Part shown: in pieces, positions 31,709 through 41,116 of the stretch
Layout of the letters: each line of letters opens with the position of its first letter
Numbering within the stretch: position 1 is the first letter of the stretch
Assembly: GCA_016195405.1 (NCBI GenBank)
Contig: JACPZP010000132.1
Coordinates: 1 to 42,994, forward strand
Direction: 5' to 3'
DNA length: 42,994 bases
Origin: Planctomycetota bacterium
GTDB taxonomy: Bacteria; Planctomycetota; Planctomycetia; Gemmatales; Gemmataceae
Position numbers and translations under genes: made by a program
Notes under the pieces: model-generated
Database searches by the model: none
Told to the model about the DNA's origin: nothing
What the model saw: the letters and a program-made list of their open reading frames with translations, nothing else

Positions 31709-34528
31709 ATGGCTCTGCGTTCGCTGTTGCATTCGCTTCGCTGGAAATCGAACCTAACCAGGAGGAAAGGCAGAAAGGGCCCGCGCGGATCCACGCTCCA
31801 ACCGCTGGTCGAGCGCCTCGAGGACCGCACCGTGCCGACGGTCTCCGTCGTCAGCAGCTACACCGGCCTGGATTTCAATCAGAGCGGTGGCTACGTCCCT
31901 CCCGACACCGCTGGCGCTGCCGGTCCCTCCAATTACGTGGAGAGCGTCAACCAGGAACTGGCCATTTACAGCCCCAAGGCCACCGGCGCCACCCAGGTCA
32001 AGGACAGCTTTTCGCATTTCTATTTCACAACGGGAGGCTTGACGCGGGCCGACAGCGGCTCCGGCCTTTCCGACCCCATCGTGGCCTATGACGAATTGAT
32101 CGGACGCTTCATCGTCGGCGATCAGGACGTTAATTTCAGCACCCATGTTAGCGCGTTCGACGTCGCCGTCTCGAAGACGAGCAACCCGACCACGCTGACC
32201 ACGGCCGACTGGAATTTCTACAAGATCACTACCACGGAAAGCGGCTTCGACGCCGACTACCCCGGCAACTTCGGCTACAACCACGACGGCTTCGTCTGGA
32301 CTCTCAATATGTTCGGCGTCGTCAGCGGCGGCCATCTCCAGGTCAACGTTCTCGACGCCAATGATTTGGCCAACGGCGTGACCCAAGCCAATCTGCATTC
32401 TTATAGGAACGACGTCAACGACTTCAGCGTCCGGCCCACCACCATGCACGGCTCCGTCGCCGGCGACCCGATGTGGCTGGTCACCGAGCACGGCGACAAT
32501 CTTTCCATTGATGTCATCAAGATGACCTCGTCCAACGGCACCATCCTCTCCAACGCCTGCACCTTCACGTATACGAACCTGGCGGTGACCTCCTATTCGG
32601 GCGTGGCGTTCCCTAAGAATCCCAACGGCACCAACATCACCAACAATATCGACGGGCGGATTATGAAGTCCGCAAGCTCGAACGGCACGTTGGTGGCCAC
32701 TCACGCAGTCGGTGTCTCTTCGACCCAGGACGCGGCCCAGTGGTATGTCGTCAATCTCAGCGGGGCCACGCCCACCCTATCGCAGCAAGGCCGGGTCAGC
32801 GGCGGCGCGAATACCTACATTTATTACCCGGGCATCGACATCAATCCGTCCGGCCAAATCGGCATGAGCTACATGCGGTCGGGGACAGACACTTCCACCG
32901 ACTTCATGTCGATGTGGGTCACCGGCCGCGTGTCGACAGATGCGACGGGAACTATGGAGGCGTCGGTCAAGGTTCCTGCTGGCTCCGGCCAGGCGAACTA
33001 CGACGACTTCACCAGCGGCAACCGCGCCGGCGACTTAAGCGGCATCAACGTCGATCCGGTGGACGGCAGCTTCTGGGCGGCCAACGAATTCGCCAACACC
33101 GAGGCCACGGCTAACTGGGGCACGGCCATCGCCAATTTCACGCTCAGCGGGGTGACCACGTCCGCCGACCTCGCTGTCAACATGACGGGCCCGTCCTCGG
33201 TGACTGCGGGCACCAACGCCACCTACAACATTACGCTCACCAATAACGGCCCCAATGCCGCTCAGAGCGTGGTCCTGACCGATCTCTTGCCGACAGGATC
33301 CACCTTCGTCTCGATGACTCCGGGCAGCAATCCCGACAGCTTCACGTTCGGCCAGTCGGGCGGCAGCGTCACCGAGAGCGCGGCCAGCGTGGGCGCCGGC
33401 AACACCGATACTTTCACCCTGGTGGTCTTCGCGCCGAGCAATCTGTCCAACGGCGCCAACTTCTCCAATACCGCCTCGGTGACCAGCACTACAGGCGACC
33501 CGAACTCCGCCAACAACTCCGCCACGGTCTCGGGCACCATCGTCAACAACTCCTCCGGCGCCGACCTGGCAGTCATCGGCTCCGGGCCGGCTTCAAGCAC
33601 GGAAGGCAGCAACCTCACCTACACGTACACGGTGACCAACAACGGGCCGACCGATGCGGCCAGCGTCGTACTCACCAACACGCTGGGCGCGAACTTGAGC
33701 TTTGTGTCCGCCACCACGAGCCAAGGCACTTTCTCACAGTCCGGCGGCGTGGTCACGTTCTCGCTCGGCACCATTGTCAACGGCGGCACCGCCACAATCA
33801 CCGTGACGGCGCAATCGACCGAGGAAGGCAACCTTACCGATTCGTCCGCGGTCACGAGCGGCACCAACGATCCCAATACCGCCAACAACAGCGCCAGCGT
33901 GACCACCGCGGTGTCGGAGCCGGCCATTGTCGTGTCCGGATCTCCGCTGACGGTAACGGGCCGCCGACAGACCAATATCGTCACGGCCACGTTCACCCAT
34001 GCCAACGGCGTGGAGCCCACGAGCGCTTTCAACGCCTCCATCAATTGGGGCGACGGCAACACCACCGTGGGGACGATAACCCAGTCCGGCACAACCTACA
34101 CGGTCAGGGGCACCCACAGATATTCCGTGGGCGGCACGCATACTGTCACCACAACCGTGACCGAAGCCGGCACGTCGCCCAACGGCGGCAACCTCGCCGA
34201 AAAAATCGGTGACGAGGTTCCCGGTTTGCCGGATCATTTCGTCAGGCATCACGATGACGACGACGGCCACGACCAACGAACGGACTCGATTGCCGACATT
34301 ATCGCCGCGATCCTTGGGCAACGCGGCGGCCATCAGTCGGCACTTGTCACTAGCGCCAGCGCCCAAGCGACACGGCAGGATCACGCTAGCTTGACCGCCG
34401 TGTTCTCGCAAAGCAGCACAGGCGCCGCCGGATTCGATACAGCAGCTCTGTTTGGCCAGAGCCACGCCCACGGCGGCTTGGAAGCCGGCGTTCTGGACGT
34501 CCTGTTCTCGCTTGACGATTCATTTTGA
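31709..34528 (+). CDS. Large surface protein with LEDR-type N-terminus and DUF11 repeats
   Basis: A 939-residue protein. The basic N-terminus contains LQPLVERLEDRTVPT (about 30-44), a motif common at the start of giant planctomycete surface proteins and thought to be linked to export. Residues about 45-480 form a beta-rich region (possibly a propeller-like module, with NFGYNHDGFVW and similar blocks). Two DUF11 repeats follow (about 484-600 and 619-735: DLAVNMTGPSSVTAGTNATY... and DLAVIGSGPASSTEGSNLTY...), and then a PKD-like ASINWGDGNTT segment. The last 100 residues are Asp/His-rich (RHHDDDDGHD) and unusual. ATG 31709 has GGAGG. It is probably secreted or cell-wall attached; the ligand is unknown. 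Confidence 0.8.
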   Translation: MALRSLLHSLRWKSNLTRRKGRKGPRGSTLQPLVERLEDRTVPTVSVVSSYTGLDFNQSGGYVPPDTAGAAGPSNYVESVNQELAIYSPKATGATQVKDSFSHFYFTTGGLTRADSGSGLSDPIVAYDELIGRFIVGDQDVNFSTHVSAFDVAVSKTSNPTTLTTADWNFYKITTTESGFDADYPGNFGYNHDGFVWTLNMFGVVSGGHLQVNVLDANDLANGVTQANLHSYRNDVNDFSVRPTTMHGSVAGDPMWLVTEHGDNLSIDVIKMTSSNGTILSNACTFTYTNLAVTSYSGVAFPKNPNGTNITNNIDGRIMKSASSNGTLVATHAVGVSSTQDAAQWYVVNLSGATPTLSQQGRVSGGANTYIYYPGIDINPSGQIGMSYMRSGTDTSTDFMSMWVTGRVSTDATGTMEASVKVPAGSGQANYDDFTSGNRAGDLSGINVDPVDGSFWAANEFANTEATANWGTAIANFTLSGVTTSADLAVNMTGPSSVTAGTNATYNITLTNNGPNAAQSVVLTDLLPTGSTFVSMTPGSNPDSFTFGQSGGSVTESAASVGAGNTDTFTLVVFAPSNLSNGANFSNTASVTSTTGDPNSANNSATVSGTIVNNSSGADLAVIGSGPASSTEGSNLTYTYTVTNNGPTDAASVVLTNTLGANLSFVSATTSQGTFSQSGGVVTFSLGTIVNGGTATITVTAQSTEEGNLTDSSAVTSGTNDPNTANNSASVTTAVSEPAIVVSGSPLTVTGRRQTNIVTATFTHANGVEPTSAFNASINWGDGNTTVGTITQSGTTYTVRGTHRYSVGGTHTVTTTVTEAGTSPNGGNLAEKIGDEVPGLPDHFVRHHDDDDGHDQRTDSIADIIAAILGQRGGHQSALVTSASAQATRQDHASLTAVFSQSSTGAAGFDTAALFGQSHAHGGLEAGVLDVLFSLDDSF

Positions 34529-34558
34529 CGTGCCCTGACACGTTGATTGCGCGGAATC

Positions 34559-34584
34559 TGCCTCCCCCGGCGACGGGGGAGGCA
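34559..34584 (+). terminator. Strong GNRA-loop hairpin after the DUF11 gene
   Basis: TGCCTCCCCCG (34559-34569) pairs perfectly over 11 bp with CGGGGGAGGCA (34574-34584) around a GCGA tetraloop, 31 bp after the stop at 34528. No T-run follows directly, so it is a likely but not certain terminator; it may also be a dispersed repeat. Confidence 0.5.
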
Positions 34585-34714
34585 ATCCAAATCCCATCTT
34601 GTTTCGTCTCATCTTTAGAACCAATCAAGCTCGTTCTGCGCGCCGCTCTTAGAATATCGGTGTGTTCTGTGTCGTTGCCGGGCGGCTGGAATCCTATTCG
34701 CTGAGGTGAAAATC

Positions 34715-37700
34715 ATGGCAAGCATAAACATGGCAAGCATGCTGAAAAAGGTCGCGATTGCACTGGCGCTTCTCGTCGCGGTCGTTTGGGTCTGGAAGCT
34801 GACCGCCGGCGCGCCTTCCCAGCAAGAGCAGCGAGCCTCTCTGCGTAAGGCCCAGCAGGACGGCAATTTCAAGGTCGCCTACGACGGACTGCGCAAGCTC
34901 ACCCTCGATCCCAAGTGCGACCCGAAAGAGGTCATGAAGGATCTGGAACTCGCCATCAACAGCCTGCAGCGCCTGGGCCGTTCCGATGAGATCGATGAAT
35001 ATCGCGAAGCCGTCATCGAAGCTCATCCCAAGAATTGGCATCTCCTCGAAACCGCCGCCAACACGCTCTTAAATGGCGAGCAATACGGCTTCATCACCGC
35101 CGGCAAGTTCTACCGCGGCAATCGGCGCGGCCAGAGCGGCAATTTCGTCAGCACATATCACCGCGACCGCATCCGCGCATTGCAGCTTATGGAGCAGGCG
35201 ACCAATCTCGTCAAAAATGAAAACGACAAAGCAGCGGCCGGCCGCTTCTACCTTCGCTACGCCAATATCATTCAGCAGTATCACGAGTCGTGGCGGCTCC
35301 AATATCTCACCGACCTGAGCAAGCTGCCCGATTACGACGAAGGCCAATTCTATGGCCGCTTCGGCCGCGGCAACTACGGCCCCAACCAGCAGGGCGCCCC
35401 CGTCGATGCTGAAGGCAATCCCGTCTACCACCACATCCCCAAGACTTACGAGACCGCTCAATCCGACGGCGAACGTTGGCGCTGGCTCTTGATGCAAGCC
35501 GCCGAGCTTGATGCGGGCCTTCTCAACGAGACCGAAATCATCTTCGCCAATTTCCTGCGCAGTCAGTTTGACGTGCAGACCATGGCGCACTTCGGCTTCC
35601 GCTTCACGAGCGATGAGCAGGCCGAAAAGAAGGACGGAATATTCAACGTCCAAACGTTGGGCGACAACGAAACCATCGCTCGTTTGGCCAACGGCGTCAA
35701 GCGTTTTAAGCTCCCCGACGAATTCAACTGGTTCAAGATTTACATCCGTGTCGCCGACCGCGGCAAAAGCGTCTGGGGCGATCAAGCGCTTACCCAGCTC
35801 GCTCAAACCTATGAGGACCGTCGCCAATATCCGCAGGCCGCCGATATCTGGCGCCGCGCCATCCGCGAATACGGCCCAGGATCGAACAACAATTGGCGGC
35901 AAGGGCGTCTCGACCAGATTGTCGGCAACTGGGGCACGTTCGAACCCCAACAGAATCAGCCCGCCGGCACGCAGGCCATCGTCGATTTCCGCTTCCGCAA
36001 TGGCAACAGAGTCTCCTTCGAAGCCCACGAAATCAAAGTCGGCAAGCTGCTCGATGACGTCAAGAATTACCTTCGCAACAATCCCGGACAGGTCGACTGG
36101 AACAATGTCAATGTCCAGAACGTCGGCTACCGCCTCGTCGTGCAGAACCAGGGGCAGTATTTGGGCGCCAAGGCCGCCGCCTGGGACATGGAGCTTAAAC
36201 CGCGCCCCAATCACGTCGATGACCGCGTCACCGTCAAGACGCCGCTCGAAAAGCCCGGCGCTTACCTCGTGACCGGCCAAATGGCTAACGGCAACACCAG
36301 CCGCATCATCGTTTGGGTCGCCGACACCGCCATCCTCAAAAAGCAGCTCGTCGGCCAAAGCTATTACTTCGTCTCCGACGCCGTCAATGGGGCGCCGCTG
36401 CCGCAAACGGACGTCGAATACTTCGGCTGGAAGAGCGAGCAGATTGCGCCCAATCAGAACAAGTTCCGCGTGGTCACCACGACTTTCCACAAGACCACTG
36501 ACGGCGACGGCCAGGTCTTTCTCAATTCCAACGACATGCCCGTCAATTATCAGTGGCTCATCACCACGCGCTCTCAAAGGGACGGCAAGCCGGCTCGCTT
36601 CGCATACCTCGGCTTCACCAATGTCTGGTTCGGCCAGCAGTATGACCAACAGTACAACCAGACGAAGGTCTTCACGATAACCGACCGCCCCGTGTATCGT
36701 CCCGATCAGGTGGTGCACTTCAAGCTCTGGGTCGAGCATGCCAAGTACGACCAGCCGAATACGTCGTCTTTCGCGGGCCAGGAGTTCACCGTTCAGATCA
36801 ACGATCCCAAGGGCGAGAAAGTTCTGGAGCAGCGGCTGACTGCCGACGAATACGGCGGCCTTACGGGCGAATATGCGCTGCCCAAAGGCGCCACGCTCGG
36901 CGTCTATTCGCTGCACATCCCCAATAAGGGCGGCGGCACCTTCCGCGTCGAAGAATATAAGAAGCCCGAATTCGACGTCACCGTCGAAGCGCCCAAGGAA
37001 CCCGTGCAGCTCGGCGAGCAGATCTCGGCCACTATCAACGCGAAGTATTACTTCGGCTCGCCCGTCACCCAGGCCAAGGTCAAGTACAAGGTGACGAGGA
37101 CCAGTCACACCGCGCGCTGGTATCCCGCCGGCGTTTGGGATTGGTTCTATGGCGTCGGCTATTGGTGGTTCTCGCCGGAATACAACTGGTATCCCGGTTT
37201 CGCCGACTGGGGCTGCCGCCGGCCGCATCCGTGGTGGATTTGGATGCCGCCCGAACGCCCCGAGCTGGTCATGGAGAACGAGGTCGCCATCGCCCCCGAC
37301 GGCACCGTGAAGATCATGATCGACACCAAGATCGCCAAGGAATTGCACGGCAACCAGGACCACAAGTACTCGATCACCGCCGAAGTCACCGATGAATCAC
37401 GCCGCACCATCGTCGGCACGGGCGACGTGCTGGTCTCGCGCAAGCCGTTCCAGGTCTACGCCTGGCTCCATCGCGGCCATTATCAGTCCGGCGACGTCAT
37501 CAAGGCCAGCTTCGCCGCCCAAACGCTCGACCGCAAGCCGGTCGCGGGCAAAGGCGAGTTGACGCTCTACCAAATCACCTACAACGACAAGAACCAGCCT
37601 GTCGAAAAGGTGGTCGAAACATGGAAGCTCGACACCGACGAGCAGGGCAGGTCGAACGAGCAGATTAAAGCCGCCCATGCCGGGCAATATCGGCTCTCTT

Positions 37701-40700
37701 ACAAAGTGACCGATGCGAAGCAGCACACGATCGAAGGCGGCTACTTGTTCCTGGTCCGCGGCCAGGGATTCGCCAGTAAGGATTTCCGCTTCAACGACAT
37801 CGAGCTGATCACCGATCGCCGCGAGTACAACCCCGGCGAAAAGGTCAAACTGCTCATCAACACCAACCAGAAGGACAGCACCGTGCTGCTCTTCCCGCGG
37901 CCCGCCAACAACGTCTACACCGCTCCCAAGGTGCTGCGGCTCAAGGGCAAGAGCGTTCAGGAAGAGATCGACGTCATCACCAAGGACATGCCCAACTTTT
38001 TTGTCGAAGCCGTCACCGTCTCCGGCGGCCGGGTCTATAGCGACATGCGCGAAGTCATCGTCCCGCCCGAAAAGCGCGTCCTCAACGTCGCCATCGAGCC
38101 GTCGCAGACCGAGTACAAGCCCGGCCAACAGGCCACGGTGAAGCTCAAGCTCACCGACTTGGAGGGCAACCCTTTCGTCGGCTCCACGGTCATGAGCGTT
38201 TACGATAAGAGCGTAGAATACATCTCCGGCGGCTCCAACGTGCCGGAGATCAAGGAATTCTTCTGGAAGTGGCGGCGGCAGCATCACACCAGCACCGAGT
38301 CGAGCCTCTTCCGCAACGAGGGCAACCTGCTTCGGCAGAACGAGCCCGGCATGACCTATCTCGGCGTTTTCGGCTCGACCGTGATTGAGGAGTTTGAAGG
38401 CAAAGGTGGAGGCGAAATGCAAAATCGCCGAGAGGATGGCGCCGGCTACGCCCTTCGAGGCGCGAGTAATATGGATCGACTAGGCTTGATTAGCGGTGTT
38501 CCTTCGTCAGCTCCCCAAGGGGAAGCCGCTGCATTTGGTCGAAGTCTGGGCCAAGCCGGGAGTCGCTTTGCGAAAGCCGATGCAAAAGAAGCGAACGGCT
38601 TCGGAGGTGGAGCGGGCGGCCCGGGCGAACCTCCGCCTCTTGTTCAGCCCACTATCCGCAAGAACTTCGCGGACACTGCATTCTGGAATGGCAACATAAC
38701 CACCAACAAGAACGGCATCGCCCTAGTTTCCTTCAAGATGCCGGAGAATCTCACCGGCTGGAAGATGCGCGTCTGGGCGTTAGGTCACGGCACCAAGGTC
38801 GGTCAGGCCAACGTCGATGTCGTCACCAAGAAAGACCTCATCGTCCGCCTGCAAGCCCCGCGCTTCTTCACCGAAAAGGATGAAGTCGTCCTGTCGGCAA
38901 ACGTCCACAACTATCTCAAGAAGGTAAAGGAAGTCACCGTCGCGCTGGAGCTGGAAGGCAAGACCCTGGGCGTCCTGGGCGGCGGACTGACGCAAAAAGT
39001 GACGATCCCGTCGGGCGGCGAGAAGCGCGTCGATTGGCGCGTCAAGGTGCAGGCCGAGGGGGAGGCCGTCGTCCGCATGAAGGCCCTTACCGACGAGGAT
39101 TCCGACGCGATGGAAATGCGCTTTCCCTGCTACGTCCACGGCATGCTCAAGATGGAATCGTGGACGGGAGTCATCCGCCCCGACAAAGACTCGGCGAGCA
39201 TCAACTTCAGCGTCCCCGCCCAGCGCCGCATCAACGACACCGTCCTCGAAGTCCGTTACTCGCCCAGCCTGGCAGCCGCCATGGTGGACGCCCTGCCCTA
39301 CATGGTCGATTACCCCTACGGCTGCACCGAGCAAACGCTCAACCGCTTCCTGCCCACGGTCATCACGCAGCGGATTCTGCAAGGCATGAAGCTCGACCTC
39401 AAGGAAATCGAAAAGCACCAGGTCAATCTCAACAGCCAGGAAATCGGCAACGATAAGGAGCGCCAGAAAGGCTGGAAGCGCTTCAAACGCAATCCGGTCT
39501 TCAACGAAGGCGAAGTCACCGACATGGCCCAGGCCGGCGTACAGGCGCTCGCCAATATGCAGTGCGCCGACGGCGGCTGGGGCTGGTTCTCCGGCTTCGG
39601 CGAACGCAGCTTCCCGCACACCACCGCCACCGTCGTCCACGGCCTGCAAATCGCCAAGAAGAACGGCATCAACCTGCCCGGCGGCATGCTCGAACGCAGC
39701 GTCCAATGGCTGCAAAACTACCAGAACGAGCAAGTTCGCTTGCTCCAAAATGCGCCCGGCAAGATCAGGCCCTGGAAGGAATATGCCGACAACATCGACG
39801 CTTTGGTCTACATGAACCTGGTCGATGCAGGCGTTTTGAGCAACGAGATGCGCGAGTTCCTCTACCGCGACCGCACGCACCTGGCCGTCTACGCCAAGGC
39901 GATGTTCGGCTTGGCACTGCACAAAGAACAGCGCATCGACCAGCTCGGCATGATCATGAAGAATATCGAGCAGTACGTGGTGTCGGACGACGAGAACCAG
40001 ACGGCGTATCTGCGCATGCCCGAAGGCAACGTCTGGTGGTATTGGTACGGCAGCGACATCGAGGCCAACGCCTACTACCTCAAGCTCCTCTCGGCCACCA
40101 ACGCCAAGGACGAGCGGGCGCCGCGCCTCGTGAAGTACATCCTCAACAACCGCAAGCACGCCACCTACTGGAACAGCACCCGCGACACCGCCATCTGCAT
40201 CGAAGCCATGGCGGATTACCTGAAAGCCAGCGGCGAAGACCGGCCCGACATGACCATCGAAGTTTGGCTCGACGGCAAAAAGCACAAGGAAGTCCGCATC
40301 ACGCCGACGACGCTCTTCACTTTCGACAACAAGCTCGTGCTCCTGGGCGACGCCGTCGATACCGGCAAGCACAAGCTGGAACTGAAGCGCACCGGCACGG
40401 GCCCGGTCTACTTCAACGCCTATCTCACCAACTTCACGCTGGAGGACTTCATCACCAAGGCCGGCCTCGAAGTCCGCGTCAACCGCAAGTACTACAAGCT
40501 CGTCCGCGTCGATCACTCGGTCAAAGTGCCCGGCTCGCGCAATCAGCCGCTCGATCAAAAGGTCGAGAAGTTCGAGCGCAAAGAGCTAAAGAATCTGGCT
40601 GAACTGAAGAGCGGCGACCTCGTCGAGATCGAGCTGGAGATCGACAGCAAAAACGACTACGAGTACCTGATCTTCGAAGACCCGAAGGCGGCGGGTTTCG

Positions 40701-40939
40701 AGCCGGTAGCCGTGCGGTCGGGCTACGTCTTCAACGACTTCCCCGCCTACATGGAGATGCGCGACGAGAAGGTCTGCTTCTTCATCCGAGCGCTACCCCG
40801 AGGCAAGTCATCGGTCAGCTACCGCATGCGCGCCGAAATCCCCGGCAACTTCAGCGCCATGCCGACCAGAGCGTACGCAATGTACGCCCCGGAGCTGAAG
40901 GGCAACTCCGACGAGATACGGCTGATCATCCACGATTGA
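34715..40939 (+). CDS. Giant alpha-2-macroglobulin family protein
   Basis: A 2074-residue protein, longer than E. coli YfhM (1653). One membrane anchor (about 12-30) is followed by a helical, TPR-like region (about 35-420), macroglobulin domains including FTITDRPVYRPDQVVHFKLW (about 655), a Trp/Tyr-rich segment (about 800-848), and a glycine-rich low-complexity segment (about 1228-1312). The latter leads straight into TIRKNFADTAFW, the counterpart of the strand after the bait region in animal A2M. The thioester motif GCTEQ has Cys1537, followed by the helical TED and a C-terminal beta domain. The family traps proteases; here it would face the periplasm. GAGGTG precedes ATG 34715; GTG 34706 is an alternative. 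A terminator follows. Confidence 0.92.
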   Translation: MASINMASMLKKVAIALALLVAVVWVWKLTAGAPSQQEQRASLRKAQQDGNFKVAYDGLRKLTLDPKCDPKEVMKDLELAINSLQRLGRSDEIDEYREAVIEAHPKNWHLLETAANTLLNGEQYGFITAGKFYRGNRRGQSGNFVSTYHRDRIRALQLMEQATNLVKNENDKAAAGRFYLRYANIIQQYHESWRLQYLTDLSKLPDYDEGQFYGRFGRGNYGPNQQGAPVDAEGNPVYHHIPKTYETAQSDGERWRWLLMQAAELDAGLLNETEIIFANFLRSQFDVQTMAHFGFRFTSDEQAEKKDGIFNVQTLGDNETIARLANGVKRFKLPDEFNWFKIYIRVADRGKSVWGDQALTQLAQTYEDRRQYPQAADIWRRAIREYGPGSNNNWRQGRLDQIVGNWGTFEPQQNQPAGTQAIVDFRFRNGNRVSFEAHEIKVGKLLDDVKNYLRNNPGQVDWNNVNVQNVGYRLVVQNQGQYLGAKAAAWDMELKPRPNHVDDRVTVKTPLEKPGAYLVTGQMANGNTSRIIVWVADTAILKKQLVGQSYYFVSDAVNGAPLPQTDVEYFGWKSEQIAPNQNKFRVVTTTFHKTTDGDGQVFLNSNDMPVNYQWLITTRSQRDGKPARFAYLGFTNVWFGQQYDQQYNQTKVFTITDRPVYRPDQVVHFKLWVEHAKYDQPNTSSFAGQEFTVQINDPKGEKVLEQRLTADEYGGLTGEYALPKGATLGVYSLHIPNKGGGTFRVEEYKKPEFDVTVEAPKEPVQLGEQISATINAKYYFGSPVTQAKVKYKVTRTSHTARWYPAGVWDWFYGVGYWWFSPEYNWYPGFADWGCRRPHPWWIWMPPERPELVMENEVAIAPDGTVKIMIDTKIAKELHGNQDHKYSITAEVTDESRRTIVGTGDVLVSRKPFQVYAWLHRGHYQSGDVIKASFAAQTLDRKPVAGKGELTLYQITYNDKNQPVEKVVETWKLDTDEQGRSNEQIKAAHAGQYRLSYKVTDAKQHTIEGGYLFLVRGQGFASKDFRFNDIELITDRREYNPGEKVKLLINTNQKDSTVLLFPRPANNVYTAPKVLRLKGKSVQEEIDVITKDMPNFFVEAVTVSGGRVYSDMREVIVPPEKRVLNVAIEPSQTEYKPGQQATVKLKLTDLEGNPFVGSTVMSVYDKSVEYISGGSNVPEIKEFFWKWRRQHHTSTESSLFRNEGNLLRQNEPGMTYLGVFGSTVIEEFEGKGGGEMQNRREDGAGYALRGASNMDRLGLISGVPSSAPQGEAAAFGRSLGQAGSRFAKADAKEANGFGGGAGGPGEPPPLVQPTIRKNFADTAFWNGNITTNKNGIALVSFKMPENLTGWKMRVWALGHGTKVGQANVDVVTKKDLIVRLQAPRFFTEKDEVVLSANVHNYLKKVKEVTVALELEGKTLGVLGGGLTQKVTIPSGGEKRVDWRVKVQAEGEAVVRMKALTDEDSDAMEMRFPCYVHGMLKMESWTGVIRPDKDSASINFSVPAQRRINDTVLEVRYSPSLAAAMVDALPYMVDYPYGCTEQTLNRFLPTVITQRILQGMKLDLKEIEKHQVNLNSQEIGNDKERQKGWKRFKRNPVFNEGEVTDMAQAGVQALANMQCADGGWGWFSGFGERSFPHTTATVVHGLQIAKKNGINLPGGMLERSVQWLQNYQNEQVRLLQNAPGKIRPWKEYADNIDALVYMNLVDAGVLSNEMREFLYRDRTHLAVYAKAMFGLALHKEQRIDQLGMIMKNIEQYVVSDDENQTAYLRMPEGNVWWYWYGSDIEANAYYLKLLSATNAKDERAPRLVKYILNNRKHATYWNSTRDTAICIEAMADYLKASGEDRPDMTIEVWLDGKKHKEVRITPTTLFTFDNKLVLLGDAVDTGKHKLELKRTGTGPVYFNAYLTNFTLEDFITKAGLEVRVNRKYYKLVRVDHSVKVPGSRNQPLDQKVEKFERKELKNLAELKSGDLVEIELEIDSKNDYEYLIFEDPKAAGFEPVAVRSGYVFNDFPAYMEMRDEKVCFFIRALPRGKSSVSYRMRAEIPGNFSAMPTRAYAMYAPELKGNSDEIRLIIHD

Positions 40940-40972
40940 GTGCCGCCTCCGTTTACGTTTCGCGCACGCAAG

Positions 40973-41016
40973 GCCCCTGGCGGGAAATCGAGGGTTTCGC
41001 CAGGGGCTCTTTCTTT
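40973..41016 (+). terminator. Terminator after the alpha-2-macroglobulin gene
   Basis: GCCCCTGGCG (40973-40982) pairs perfectly with CGCCAGGGGC (40998-41007) around a 15-nt loop and is followed by TCTTTCTTT. It lies 33 bp after the stop codon. Confidence 0.78.
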
Positions 41017-41116
41017 GACTCCCGCCCCATTGATGAGATAATGCTTGATAGCTCGGTGATTGGACTCCGTCCGAAATTCACGAGGCGCATTTGCAACAGT
41101 TTTGGGAGTCAAAACA

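Noticed and set aside
35069..37363. 764-codon minus-strand open frame inside the alpha-2-macroglobulin gene
   Set aside because: Antisense shadow of a well-supported gene; no recognisable domain.
38780..40558. 592-codon minus-strand open frame
   Set aside because: Also antisense to the alpha-2-macroglobulin; the plus strand holds the thioester domain here.
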